Shown here: piece after piece, positions 24,650 to 33,774 of the stretch | How positions within the stretch are numbered: position 1 is the stretch's first letter | How the letters are laid out: every line of letters begins with the position of its first letter | Origin: Halorhabdus utahensis DSM 12940 | GTDB taxonomy: Archaea; Halobacteriota; Halobacteria; Halobacteriales; Haloarculaceae | Assembly: GCF_000023945.1 (NCBI RefSeq) | Contig: NC_013158.1 | Location: forward strand, 1,364,001 to 1,428,000 | Length of the DNA: 64,000 nt | Direction: 5' to 3' | The notes under the pieces: generated by a model | Databases searched by the model: none | Told to the model about the DNA's origin: nothing | What the model saw: only the letters and a program-made list of their open reading frames with translations | Made by a program: the position numbers and the translations under genes

Positions 24650-24925
24650 GTGGACCGGACGCAACTCGAATCCCAACTGGTCGAGACCTTCGACGCCGAG
24701 TCGGAAATCGCCCGGATCGTCGCCCGCCAGGCGACTGATCTTGGTGACTCCGCGCAGTACGCAGCCGACTTCGAGGGGCCGCTGACCGTCGAAATCGTCG
24801 TCGACAACCTGCGTGACGCACCCGAGGACTCCGATCTGATCGAACGCTGGAACTGGTGGCTCGGGGCGCTCGAACTCTCTCACGGCGGCTACCAGCGATT
24901 TCGCGTGCGACCGGACGTGGTCTGA
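24650..24925 (+). CDS. Small haloarchaeal protein, unknown function
   Basis: A 91-residue acidic protein that I do not recognise. It is predicted to be alpha-rich at the N-terminus (RTQLESQLVETFDAESEIARIVARQATDLGDS) with a beta strand (GPLTVEIVVDNL) and a Trp-rich helix (LIERWNWWLGALELSHGGY). The GTG at 24650 is chosen as the start because a TATA-like GATTTTCAAG lies about 30 bases upstream; an ATG at 24593 would put that box inside the gene. It is monocistronic between the aldo/keto reductase and the ABC transporter. Confidence 0.62.
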   Translation: MDRTQLESQLVETFDAESEIARIVARQATDLGDSAQYAADFEGPLTVEIVVDNLRDAPEDSDLIERWNWWLGALELSHGGYQRFRVRPDVV

Positions 24926-25011
24926 CTCGTTTTCTCCCTGCCGCGTGCCACAACCGGCGGCACCTGAGGAAACCGAAATCATCATCTGGTATTGGTGTAA
25001 CGTACCGAGCG

Positions 25012-25728
25012 ATGGCAGAACCAGCGGTGACGGTCTCCGCCTTGGAGAAACGATACGGCGACGTACAGGCCCTCCGCGGCGTCTCCTTTACCGTCGAGCC
25101 CGGCGAGATCTACGGGCTCGTCGGGCCGAACGGCGCGGGCAAAACCACGACCCTCCGGACGCTCTCGACGCTGTTGACTGTCGGCGACGGCGACGTGACC
25201 GTCTTCGGTGCCGACGTCGAGGCCGAACCCAACGAGGTCCGCAAGCGCATCCGGTATCTCCCCGAGGACGCCGGGTCCTACGACAACCTCTCCGGCCGAC
25301 AGTACCTGGAATTTGTGGCGGACTTCTACGACGGCGATCCCGACGCGACCGTCGAGCGGGGCGTCGAAATCGCCGATCTGGCCGACCGGATCGAGAGCAA
25401 GACCAGCGAGTACTCCAAGGGGATGACCCGCAAGCTCTTGCTGGCGAGTACAATCATGACCGAACCCGACCTGGCGATCTTGGACGAGCCAACCTCGGGG
25501 CTGGACGTCGAAAACGCCCGGGCGATCCGGGACATCATCAAGGATTTCCCCGGCGCGAACCGGAGCGTCCTGCTTTCGAGTCACAACATGCTCGAAGTCC
25601 AGTATCTGTGTGACCGGATCGGGCTGCTCAACGAGGGCGAGATCGTGGCCGAAGGCCCGCCAGAGGAGATCATCGAGCGCTACGACGCCGAAAACTTGGA
25701 GGAGGCCTTCCTGGAGGCGGTCGCATGA
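25012..25728 (+). CDS. ABC-2 type exporter, ATP-binding protein
   Basis: A 238-residue ABC ATPase of the NatA/CcmA-like class. It has the Walker A GLVGPNGAGKTTTLRTL, signature SEYSKGMTRKL (a degenerate LSGGQ with SKGM, normal in NatA-like proteins), Walker B LAILDEPTSGLD and the H-loop histidine in LLSSHNM. It overlaps the permease start by 4 bases (ATGA), so one two-gene transporter is made. NatAB-type pumps export Na+ or small molecules; the substrate is not evident. Confidence 0.93.
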   Translation: MAEPAVTVSALEKRYGDVQALRGVSFTVEPGEIYGLVGPNGAGKTTTLRTLSTLLTVGDGDVTVFGADVEAEPNEVRKRIRYLPEDAGSYDNLSGRQYLEFVADFYDGDPDATVERGVEIADLADRIESKTSEYSKGMTRKLLLASTIMTEPDLAILDEPTSGLDVENARAIRDIIKDFPGANRSVLLSSHNMLEVQYLCDRIGLLNEGEIVAEGPPEEIIERYDAENLEEAFLEAVA

Positions 25729-26972
25729 ATCAGTTCTGGCGACTCCTCTGGAAGGAGACCCGGGAGTTACTCCGACCGCGGTATCTCCTGCCGATCCTGA
25801 TGATCCCCATCATCTTCGTCGCGATGGGGCAAGGGATCGGCGGGATCGAAGACAGCGCCGGCGAACAACCGTCGATCGGGATCATCAACGAGGACGGCGG
25901 GGAGTACGGCGATCTCGTCAACGCGTCGATCTCACACAATGCCTCAGTCGTCTACTACGCCGAGTCAGGTGATCCCGCAACGGCGATGGAAACCGTTTCC
26001 GAAGCGGGTGGAGACGCCCTGATCGTCATTCCCGACGGCTTCACCGAACGGATCCAACAGCGGACGGCCGGCAGCGTCAACGTCCATTCAGTCGTTCGCT
26101 CGCTCAGCCTCTCGGGGATCACCTCCTCGGCACAGATCGACCAACAGATCGGGCGAGCGGGGACCGTCCTGACGCTGAACGTCACCGGCACGACCCCGGC
26201 GATGCTCAATCCGATCCAGTCCGAGCACACGACCTACCTGCAGGACAAGACCCTCAACGGGACGTCACCCGGTGCACTCTCGGGGAGCTTCGCCACGCAG
26301 TTCATCTTCATCCCCGTCGTCATCATGTTCGTCATCCTCTTCTCGGGCCAGATGGTGATCAACTCGATGGGTGGCGAAAAGGAGAACAAGACCCTCGAAA
26401 CCCTGCTGACGATGCCGGTCAAGCGCTCGACGATCGTCGCCGCGAAGCTGATCGGCAGTGCCTCGATCGGGTTGCTCGGCGCAGCGCTGTACACCGTCTC
26501 CATCTACTACTACCAGTCGTCGTTCACCGACGGCGGAGCGAGTGCGGCGCTGAGCCTGGGAATCGTCGACTACGCGATCGTCGGCGTCTCGTTGTTCCTC
26601 TCGCTGGTCGGCGTCCTGGCGCTGGCGCTCATCCTGGGCGTGTTCGCCGGCGACCGCCAGGGGGCCCAGATGCTGCTGTTCCCCATCTCGATTCTGGCGG
26701 TGGTCCCGATGCTCGCGACGATGTTCACTGACGTCGCCCAGCTCTCGCTGCCGCTCCGGGCAGTACTGCTCGCGATCCCATTCACCCACCCCGCGATCGC
26801 CCCCAAGCGACTGCTGTTGAACGACACGGCGATGGTCTTCGGCGGGATCGTCTACCAGGCGATCTTCGCCGTCGGCATGATCTGGCTGGCGATCCGCGTG
26901 TTCAACTCCGACCGGCTGGTCACGGGCAGTTCCGGCCGCGTCGGTCGGTGGCTGAGTCGCCTCCAGCAGTAG
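25725..26972 (+). CDS. ABC-2 type exporter, permease
   Basis: A 415-residue membrane protein with one N-terminal helix, a large extracytoplasmic domain (~45-180) and five further helices after residue ~190. This is the layout of NatB/ABC-2 permeases. GQMVINSMGGEKENKTLETLLTMPVKRSTIVAAKL is the characteristic ABC-2 amphipathic segment contacting the ATPase. It is translationally coupled to the ATP-binding gene. Likely a homodimeric exporter. Confidence 0.9.
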   Translation: MNQFWRLLWKETRELLRPRYLLPILMIPIIFVAMGQGIGGIEDSAGEQPSIGIINEDGGEYGDLVNASISHNASVVYYAESGDPATAMETVSEAGGDALIVIPDGFTERIQQRTAGSVNVHSVVRSLSLSGITSSAQIDQQIGRAGTVLTLNVTGTTPAMLNPIQSEHTTYLQDKTLNGTSPGALSGSFATQFIFIPVVIMFVILFSGQMVINSMGGEKENKTLETLLTMPVKRSTIVAAKLIGSASIGLLGAALYTVSIYYYQSSFTDGGASAALSLGIVDYAIVGVSLFLSLVGVLALALILGVFAGDRQGAQMLLFPISILAVVPMLATMFTDVAQLSLPLRAVLLAIPFTHPAIAPKRLLLNDTAMVFGGIVYQAIFAVGMIWLAIRVFNSDRLVTGSSGRVGRWLSRLQQ

Positions 26973-27081
26973 CGTGGCGACCAGTTCCTGCATCTGGCCA
27001 CGACCGGACATCGCACGACAGCATCGGTGTTGTCGAGGGTACGCAATACTGTTATGTGTCCCCCCGTCCAACCCTCGAACG

Positions 27082-27648
27082 ATGACAGATCAGGACTACG
27101 CCGAGCGGATCCGCGAGCAGCGAGACGAGAAAGAGACGTATTTCGCCGAACATCCCCGATCACCCATCCCGCAACACGCTGAGTTCGCCGGGCTGGACTT
27201 TTTCGCGGTCGACCCCGACTATCGGTACGAACTGTCCCTGGACGAACACGACGACAAGGAGTCGGTGACCGTCGAGACGACCGCCGACGGGAGTCAGGAA
27301 TACGTCCGCTGGGGGGAGTTTTCCGTCGAGATAGCAGGCCAAGACGTGACGCTACAGGCGTACAAGCCGGCGTCGGGCGAGGAGCGCTTGTGGGTCCCGT
27401 TCCGCGATAAGACCTGTGGCGAGGAGACCTACGGGGCCGGGCGGTATCTCGACCTCGAACCCGACCGGCATCAGACGGGCGACGAAACCTGGATACTCGA
27501 TCTCAACCTGGCGTACAACCCGACGTGTGCGTACAACGAAGCCTACGAGTGTCCGCTGATTCCGATGGAAAACTGGCTCGACATCCGGGTCGAGGCCGGC
27601 GAAAAGGCGTATCCGGGCGAGACCATCGGTCACGATACCGATCACTGA
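27082..27648 (+). CDS. DUF1684 family protein
   Basis: A 188-residue protein of the widely distributed DUF1684 family. Recognised from the N-terminal YAERIREQRDEKETYFAEHPRSPI pattern, the central FRDKTCGEETYGAGRYLDLE and the C-terminal LDLNLAYNPTCAYNEAYECPLIPMENWL, which holds invariant Tyr/Asn/Cys residues. Function is not established for the family. The ATG at 27082 fits the family N-terminus; upstream reading-frame extension is not supported. Confidence 0.88.
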   Translation: MTDQDYAERIREQRDEKETYFAEHPRSPIPQHAEFAGLDFFAVDPDYRYELSLDEHDDKESVTVETTADGSQEYVRWGEFSVEIAGQDVTLQAYKPASGEERLWVPFRDKTCGEETYGAGRYLDLEPDRHQTGDETWILDLNLAYNPTCAYNEAYECPLIPMENWLDIRVEAGEKAYPGETIGHDTDH

Positions 27649-27727
27649 TCGGCGAAGACGGTCCTGACCGTCTGAGCCTGCTGAAGGGACCGACACGCAT
27701 TTGAAGGCAGTCCTGTCAGTACCGTGC

Positions 27728-28021
27728 ATGGACCTCGACCGTAGCGACCTTACCGTCTTCGTGTACAACTGGGGCGTCGTGCTTTCGGGCGGGTACATCG
27801 CCCTCACCTACGACATGACGACCACGGACCTCGGACTGTTCTCGCTAGTGCTGGGCGTCCTCTGGACGATCTACTACCGGCTTGTAATGGAGGACAAACT
27901 CCCGCCGTTCGACGAGCAAACGCAAGAGATCGACGAACGGGAACTGCCGAACCGGGAGGACGAACCGATCGACCACGACGAACCGCCGGAACAGGGGGGC
28001 CCGGACGCGCCCTGGGAGTGA
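27728..28021 (+). CDS. Small membrane protein with acidic tail
   Basis: A 97-residue protein with two hydrophobic helices (~7-26 and 34-51) followed by a hydrophilic, Asp/Glu/Pro-rich cytoplasmic tail (~55-97). The ATG at 27728 leaves a short N-terminus MDLDRSD before the first helix. It is not recognised. It is convergent with the glutamate synthase-like gene (28037), with only 15 bases between stops. Confidence 0.65.
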   Translation: MDLDRSDLTVFVYNWGVVLSGGYIALTYDMTTTDLGLFSLVLGVLWTIYYRLVMEDKLPPFDEQTQEIDERELPNREDEPIDHDEPPEQGGPDAPWE

Positions 28022-28036
28022 CCCCTCGCTCGGCCC

Positions 28037-29680
28037 CTACTCGGTAAGGATCGCTTTGGCTTCCCCGTCGTAGGCTTCGGTCAACAGCGGCAGATCGGTG
28101 ACGCGGGCGGTCTCTTCGTTTGCAGCCATGAGGTCGTCGCGTTCGAGCGCGTCGATGTTGAACGTCCGGGCCCCGGCCATGAGCTGTTTGAGCCCGGCAC
28201 CGAGCTTGTCGGTGAGGTTCCACAGCGCGACTGCGCCGTAGGGGATGTCCGCGACGTCACGCGCCTCAAGTTCGTCCTGGACGTCCTGCCAGCCGGCGAA
28301 GATTTCCTCGGGGCTGTCGCCGTATTCGGTGACCGTGGGGGGCAGTTCCTCCCAGTTGCCGTTGATCGCCTCGCGACGCTCGGGTTCGAGCGCGCCCTCG
28401 ATGTTCGTCCCGACGAACCCGGGGATCATCAGCGCCCGACCCATACAGACCAGCTTGACGTACGGCGAACCGATCGCGAGCGCCTTGAAGATCTGGTCCT
28501 CGGTGGCGATTCCGCCGGCGAAGGCCAGGTCGGGCACGGTCAATCCCTCCTCGTCCATCAGTTCGGCGTATTCGAGGGCCTTGCTGTGGAGGTGGACCGA
28601 CGGCGTGCCCCACTCGTTCATCATGTTCCAGGGGGACATGCCCGTGCCGCCACCGGCCCCGTCGATGGTGAGGAGATCGAGGTCCGCCTCGCTGGCACAC
28701 CGCATCGCCAGCGCGAGATCCTTGTTGGCGTACGCGCCGGTCTTGAGCGTGATCCGCTCGAAGCCGAGTTCCCGGAGGTACTCGACGGTCTCGAGGAAGC
28801 CGGCTTTGACGTCTTCGGGTTCGGGTGCGCTGGTCGCGCCCAGACGACTGTGGCGGGCGAAGCTCTCGATGTTCCCGGCCTCGTAGGCGTCCTGGACCGC
28901 CTCGTCGTAGGGATCGGGATCGACGACGTAGTCCCGGTCGGCGAGGAACTGGGCGTACTCGATGGAGTCGACCTGGATCTCGCCGCCGATGTCTTTCGCG
29001 CCCTGGCCCCACTTGAGTTCGATGATGACGTCGTTACCGTGCTCCTCGGCGACGTACTCGGCGACGCCGTTTCGCTGGTCCTCGACGTTCATCTGGACGA
29101 TGATCGCCCCGTATTCGTCGTCAGCGTACTCCTGATATGTCTCGATGCGGCGATCGAGTTCCGGCGCGTCGACGACGCGGCCGTCCGCCATCGTCGATTC
29201 CTGGTCGACGGCGACGACGTTCTCGCCGATCACGATCGGGAACCCGCGCAGGGCCGCGCCCACCGCGAAGGACTCCCAGTACTTCTCGGCGATGAACGTC
29301 GAGCCGAGCGCACCGGTCATCAGGGGCATTTTGCACTTGGTCGTCCGTTCGGCCCCGAACTCGGTCTCGAGGTCGACGTTCGTATAGAGGGCGTCGTCGG
29401 GATCGGCCGAGACATCCTCGGGAAGGCCCTCCGCGCCGTGTGCGTACCCCTGGATACGGAGTGACTCGTAGCTCACACCCTCGGGCGTCGCGTTTCGTGC
29501 GCCCGCCGTGATGTCCCCGTATCGACGGGGATAGAGCATCTCGCGGCCGCGAAGCGACGACTGCCACGTCTCACACTTCCCGACACAGTCGGACGTACAC
29601 AGCGTACAGAGTCCCGACTCGGCCGGGTCCCCGCGGTTGCTGGTGTCCAGTACGTCGTCCCGTGACTCGTATTCCGGCAT
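28037..29680 (-). CDS. FMN-binding glutamate synthase-like protein (GltB-type domain)
   Basis: A 547-residue protein containing the FMN/synthase domain of glutamate synthase without the N-terminal glutaminase. Diagnostic segments are IELKWGQGAKDIGGEIQ, DLLTIDGAGGGTGMSPWNMMNEWGTP (flavin phosphate loop) and LAFAGGIATEDQIFKALAIGSPYVKLVCMGRAL. The N-terminus has a Cys cluster (LCTLCTSDCVGKCETW) that may hold an Fe-S centre. Archaeal homologs are called glutamate synthase alpha-domain 2, but the absence of a glutaminase means the ammonia donor and even the reaction are uncertain. Confidence 0.85.
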   Translation of the reverse strand: MPEYESRDDVLDTSNRGDPAESGLCTLCTSDCVGKCETWQSSLRGREMLYPRRYGDITAGARNATPEGVSYESLRIQGYAHGAEGLPEDVSADPDDALYTNVDLETEFGAERTTKCKMPLMTGALGSTFIAEKYWESFAVGAALRGFPIVIGENVVAVDQESTMADGRVVDAPELDRRIETYQEYADDEYGAIIVQMNVEDQRNGVAEYVAEEHGNDVIIELKWGQGAKDIGGEIQVDSIEYAQFLADRDYVVDPDPYDEAVQDAYEAGNIESFARHSRLGATSAPEPEDVKAGFLETVEYLRELGFERITLKTGAYANKDLALAMRCASEADLDLLTIDGAGGGTGMSPWNMMNEWGTPSVHLHSKALEYAELMDEEGLTVPDLAFAGGIATEDQIFKALAIGSPYVKLVCMGRALMIPGFVGTNIEGALEPERREAINGNWEELPPTVTEYGDSPEEIFAGWQDVQDELEARDVADIPYGAVALWNLTDKLGAGLKQLMAGARTFNIDALERDDLMAANEETARVTDLPLLTEAYDGEAKAILTE

Positions 29681-29979
29681 ATTTTGCTGTTTGTGAACCT
29701 CTGCTTATAAATTATCCGGTATTTGTTGCTGGTTCCCTCGTTTTACCACCCAAAATTGGCCAATCATCCATACTGTCTCGGTAGGTTGCCTGGAGCGCCG
29801 CCGATAGACAGTCAAAACGCCGTCTTTGGTATTTCTGGGTGTGAAAACCGGATATACGTCAATCCAATCTCGCCGCAGGACAGTTCAGTGGGTTGGAGCG
29901 TGATAATCCACACTGAGGAGATACCCCGGAGTTGTGCGGCCACCACAATTCTTTACGGAGTCGGCGTCAAAGCTTCCCT
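29681..29979. other. Divergent intergenic region
   Basis: A 299-base gap between two divergent oxidoreductase genes, AT-richer than average. A TATA-like CTTATAAATTAT near 29703-29714 serves the glutamate synthase-like gene on the minus strand; TTCTTTACGG near 29950 is ~28 bases from the flavoprotein ATG. The remaining ~200 bases show no strong repeat. The open frame that crosses it on the plus strand lacks haloarchaeal coding bias. Confidence 0.5.
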
Positions 29980-31332
29980 ATGTCCGAGCGATTTCTCGTC
30001 ATCGGCGGCGACGCGGCGGGGATGAGCGCGGCCAGCAAGGCCAAGCGGGAGGATCCGGACCGCGAGGTCGTCGTCCTCGAACGGAGCGAATGGGTGTCCT
30101 ACGGGGCCTGTGGCCTTCCATACTACGTCAAGGGGGAGATCGACTCTCTCGACGATCTCATCGCGATCCCGGCCGATCGCTTCCGGGAGGAGCGGAACAT
30201 CGACCTCCGGACCGGTCACGAAGCGATCGGGATCGACCGGAGCCGAAAGGAAGTCACGGTCGAGACCGACGCTGGTGAGGAATACGGGATCGGCTACGAC
30301 GATATGCTGATCGCGACCGGCGCAGGCGCGCTTGAACCACCGATCGATGGCCTGGACGCCGAGAACGTCTTCACCCTCCAGGAGATGAACGCAGGGCGAA
30401 CGCTCAAGGAGGCTATCGAGACCGGCGCGTACGACCGCTTCGGCATCATCGGCGGTGGATACATCGGCATCGAGATGGCCGAGGCATTCCGGGGCCGGAG
30501 CATCGACGTGACGTTGTTCGAGATGCGCGACCACGTCCTCCCGCCGTTCGGCGCGTCGGCCGCCGAGACCGTCGCAGGCGAACTCGAAGACAACGGTGTC
30601 GACGTGCGGACGAGCACGCGCGTACAGGCCCTGGAAGGCAAGAACGCCGTCGAGCGGATCGTCACCGACGATGGCGCGGTCGAGGTGGACGCAGTGCTGG
30701 TCGCGGCCGGCGTCGACCCGAACGTCGAACTGGCCGAACAAGCGGGGATCGACCTGGGACCGACGGGCGCGATCGCCACCGACGCGTACGGCCGGACCAG
30801 CGACGACGCCGTCTACGCGGCGGGCGATTGCGCGGAGATGACCCACGCCGTGACGGACGAGCCAGCCCACGTCCCGCTGGCGCTGACGGCCAACCGGGCC
30901 GGGCGCGCCGTCGGCGCGACGGTCGGCGGCGACCCGACGCCGGTCGGCGACATCGCCGGGACGGCCGTGCTCAAGGCGTTCGATCTTGCCGTCGCCCGGA
31001 CGGGGATGCTGGACGAGGAGGAACTCCGTGACGCCGGTTTCGACCCCGTGTCGGTGACGATCACGTCAGCCTCGCGGGCCCACTACTACCCCGGCGGCTC
31101 GGAGATCGAGGTCACGCTGGTCGGCGACGCCGAGTCGGGCCGCGTCCTGGGAGCGAGCATCGTCGGGCACGAGGGCGTCGCCAAGCGGATCGACCCCATC
31201 GCGACGGCGATCCAGTCCGACCTGACCGTCGAGGACGTCGAATATCTCGATCTCTCGTACGCGCCGCCCTTTGGGCCGACCTGGGATCCGATACTCACGG
31301 CGGCGAAGGTTCTCAACGGGAAACTCGACTGA
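29980..31332 (+). CDS. CoA-disulfide reductase/NADH oxidase-like flavoprotein
   Basis: A 450-residue FAD- and NAD(P)H-dependent oxidoreductase of the pyridine nucleotide-disulfide family. It shows the FAD fold at the N-terminus (VIGGDAAGMSAASKAKRE), the single redox cysteine in SYGACGLPYYVKG that defines the CoA-disulfide reductase/NADH oxidase group, a NAD fold GIIGGGYIGIEMAEAF, VYAAGDCAEM and the C-terminal dimerisation domain. It may keep CoA or gamma-Glu-Cys thiols reduced or reduce oxygen; the substrate cannot be chosen by sequence. Confidence 0.88.
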   Translation: MSERFLVIGGDAAGMSAASKAKREDPDREVVVLERSEWVSYGACGLPYYVKGEIDSLDDLIAIPADRFREERNIDLRTGHEAIGIDRSRKEVTVETDAGEEYGIGYDDMLIATGAGALEPPIDGLDAENVFTLQEMNAGRTLKEAIETGAYDRFGIIGGGYIGIEMAEAFRGRSIDVTLFEMRDHVLPPFGASAAETVAGELEDNGVDVRTSTRVQALEGKNAVERIVTDDGAVEVDAVLVAAGVDPNVELAEQAGIDLGPTGAIATDAYGRTSDDAVYAAGDCAEMTHAVTDEPAHVPLALTANRAGRAVGATVGGDPTPVGDIAGTAVLKAFDLAVARTGMLDEEELRDAGFDPVSVTITSASRAHYYPGGSEIEVTLVGDAESGRVLGASIVGHEGVAKRIDPIATAIQSDLTVEDVEYLDLSYAPPFGPTWDPILTAAKVLNGKLD

Positions 31333-31359
31333 GACCGTGGGGCTCACGCCGGCCAGCGT

Positions 31360-32202
31360 TCACCGCTCGCGTTCGACGACGAAGTTCGCCAGGTCACGGA
31401 GATACTCGACCGCCTGTTCGTTTTCGACCGGGACGGTCTCCAGTTGGTCGAGGGCGGCGTCGGCCTCACTGCGAGCACGTTCGGTGGCCTCCGCCGGCGA
31501 AAGATCGGTGACCTGGACGATCGATGGACGGTCCATTTCGGCGTCGTGGCCGGCGGGCTTCCCGAGTTGTTCGGCGTCACCCGTCGCGTCGAGGACGTCG
31601 TCACGGATCTGGAAGGCAATGCCGACCTGTTCGGCGTACTGCCCGAACGCCTCGACCGTGCGTGCGTCGGCGTCGGCCGCAATCGCGCCGAGTTCGGCCG
31701 CGGCCCGAAACAGCGCGCCGGTCTTTCGTCGGGCGAGTTGTCGGTAGGCGTCCTCGGAGTCGGGCATCGCGGCGAGTTCGGTGGCTTCGCCCTCGCCGAG
31801 TTCGACCATCGCCTCGGAAACGGCTCGCATCGCACGCTCGTCGGTCGAGAACAGGGCGAACGCCTCGCCGATCAGGCCGTCACTGGCGATGAGTGCCGGC
31901 CCGTGGCCAAAGGCCGACCAGGCACTGGGTGAGTCACGCCGGCGGTCGGACTCGTCGATGATGTCGTCGACGACCAGCGACGCGTTGTGGACGAGTTCGA
32001 CGCCGACCGCGAAGTCGACGGCGTCCTCCGGTTCCGCGCCGACGGCTTCACAGACCAGCAACGACACGGTCGGTCGAACCCGCTTGCCGCCCGCCAGGAC
32101 GACGTTTTCGAGTTCGCTCGACAGTTCGGCCGGGTCGACCGACGCCAGGACGTCTTCGAGTCGGGTTTCGATGAGGTCCCGCCGTCGCTCCAGGTACTCC
32201 AT
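31360..32202 (-). CDS. idsA: Short/medium-chain polyprenyl diphosphate synthase
   Basis: A 280-residue all-alpha trans-prenyltransferase that condenses IPP with allylic diphosphates to make geranylgeranyl or farnesyl diphosphate for archaeal lipids. It has the first Asp-rich motif DDIIDESDRRRDSPSAW (with HNASLVVDD before it) and the second DDVLDATGDAEQLGKPAG. GGKRVRP near residue 48 binds IPP. A bulky residue near the first motif controls chain length; by eye it fits C15-C20. The start MEYLERRRDL at 32202 is preferred to an upstream ATG at 32229. Confidence 0.9.
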   Translation of the reverse strand: MEYLERRRDLIETRLEDVLASVDPAELSSELENVVLAGGKRVRPTVSLLVCEAVGAEPEDAVDFAVGVELVHNASLVVDDIIDESDRRRDSPSAWSAFGHGPALIASDGLIGEAFALFSTDERAMRAVSEAMVELGEGEATELAAMPDSEDAYRQLARRKTGALFRAAAELGAIAADADARTVEAFGQYAEQVGIAFQIRDDVLDATGDAEQLGKPAGHDAEMDRPSIVQVTDLSPAEATERARSEADAALDQLETVPVENEQAVEYLRDLANFVVERER

Positions 32203-32280
32203 CGGGCGTTCTAGGTGTCGGTGAGACAAGTACGTGACGACCGCGGATGGCTGTCGACGCCGCCGATCGGCGTCGACGAA

Positions 32281-33615
32281 TCAGTCGCCGTCACCGTCAT
32301 CGTCCGGGAGCGAAATCAGGTTTTCCCGACCGATGCGGAGTTTCTCGACGCGGCCCGCCTCGGCCATCGCCGAAAGCAACTGCGAGACTTTCGCGTTCGA
32401 CCACCCGGTCTCGGTGACGATGTTCGCCTGTTTCATCCGGCCGCCGTTCCGGTCGATGAGCGCCTCGACGTACTCCTCGTCGCTCAGCAACTCCCCATCG
32501 AGCGGCGGCTGGTCGTCCTCGGTCCCACTCGTCTCCGAGTCAACATCCCCGCCGGACTCAGTGGCTGTATCCCCGCCGGCCTCAGTGGTTGCATCCCCGC
32601 CGGACTCAGTGGCTGTATCCCCGCCGGACTCAGTGGCTGTATCCTCACCGGACTCAGCGGTGGTACCCGAGTCGCCGGGCGGCGAACCGTCCGGCTGGTC
32701 GTCACCGTCCGTCCGGGCCGTCGCTCCGTCGTCATCGGCAGCTGAACTCGACGGGAGCAGATCGCCATGACGGGAGAGATACACGCCGCCCGCAATCACG
32801 GCGACCAGGGCGACGATGATCGCCACCGGGGATATTCCACCACCCTGAGACGGGCCTGTCACCGTCGTCTCGGTCGACGTGGTCGGCTCAGTCGTCGGCG
32901 TGGTCGGCGTCGGGGTCGCCGTGGGTGTCGTCGGCCCGGCCGTCCGGGTGGGCGTGTCCGGCGGGGTGGGGTTGACGTCGTAGGTGATCTCGAAGTCGGC
33001 TGGTTGGAACGTCGTCGGTCCGTCCCACCGTATCGTCCGATTCGTGTACCCCTTGGGCGCGCTCGTGATGTCGAAAGACTCGGGGACGGCAACGACGAGC
33101 TGTTGATCGGCAGTCAGCCCCTTGAGCCACAGGCCGTCGGGCCCGGTGAACGCCGCTGCAACGTGGACCGTCGATCCGTCACGTCGGCCGAATTTCTCCC
33201 AGGTGAATGATAGTTCGAGACGCCCAGTCCCGTTTCCCAGCGTGGCGTTGCGTTCCACGTCGGTCAGTTGCATGTCTCGACTGGTCGAGTTGTCCGCGAG
33301 TCGGACGTACCGGCGGAACGTCGCCGTCGGCAGGACGTCACTCTCGTTTGCCCGGAAGGACGTGGCGAGGTCCCGGAAGGAATCAACTGCCGCCTGGTCG
33401 GGCAGCGTGGCGACCATCGACACGTTCCAGTGAGCGTCACCCCCTTCACCGAGTTCGATCCAGATCGTGGTCGAGGCGTTGAGCGTCTCGGCGGTCGAAA
33501 CGTCTGCCATCGAGCCGCTGGCGGGACCACCCGGTTGGGCGACGACGACAGCACTACCCCCGAAGATCGTCAGGAGGGCGAGGAGTGCGGCGACGACTCG
33601 CACAGACGGGGACAT
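32281..33615 (-). CDS. Membrane-anchored protein with cytoplasmic winged helix
   Basis: A 444-residue protein in five parts: signal/anchor helix (~6-28), extracytoplasmic beta-rich domain (~35-215, many NxS/T sequons), Thr/Pro-rich stalk (~220-260), one transmembrane helix (~275-292), then a cytoplasmic part. This last part is a low-complexity linker with the repeat ESGGDTAT and, at ~375-444, a winged-helix domain (EEYVEALIDRNGGRMKQANIVTETGWSNAKVSQLLSAM). The haloarchaeal names DUF7345 and DUF7343 probably apply. It looks like a one-component transmembrane sensor/regulator, divergent from a secreted protein gene. Confidence 0.8.
   Translation of the reverse strand: MSPSVRVVAALLALLTIFGGSAVVVAQPGGPASGSMADVSTAETLNASTTIWIELGEGGDAHWNVSMVATLPDQAAVDSFRDLATSFRANESDVLPTATFRRYVRLADNSTSRDMQLTDVERNATLGNGTGRLELSFTWEKFGRRDGSTVHVAAAFTGPDGLWLKGLTADQQLVVAVPESFDITSAPKGYTNRTIRWDGPTTFQPADFEITYDVNPTPPDTPTRTAGPTTPTATPTPTTPTTEPTTSTETTVTGPSQGGGISPVAIIVALVAVIAGGVYLSRHGDLLPSSSAADDDGATARTDGDDQPDGSPPGDSGTTAESGEDTATESGGDTATESGGDATTEAGGDTATESGGDVDSETSGTEDDQPPLDGELLSDEEYVEALIDRNGGRMKQANIVTETGWSNAKVSQLLSAMAEAGRVEKLRIGRENLISLPDDDGDGD
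32540..32659 (+). repeat. Five 24-bp tandem repeats inside the winged-helix gene
   Basis: Five units of 24 bases (core GCCGGACTCAGTGGCTGTAT on the plus strand, with few substitutions) encode the eight-residue linker repeat ESGGDTAT/ESGEDTAT on the minus strand. In-frame gain or loss of units would change the linker length between membrane and DNA-binding domain. Confidence 0.88.
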
Positions 33616-33774
33616 GTCGTTTCGGTCTCGACGTGCCGGGTGCAAAACGCTTTCCATCCACAAATAAAACGTTAGCGGCGGGGATGAAAGATATCGGCGC
33701 GTCTCAGGTCGTCAGACGCACGTCATAACCGGAGGTAGATGGCTTTTTGTGTTTGCCTCTCCAACACTTCGCCG

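Noticed and set aside
29723-30025. A 100-codon frame in the divergent gap before the flavoprotein gene
   Set aside because: It crosses both promoters, overlaps the true start at 29980 and is not acidic like genuine haloarchaeal proteins.
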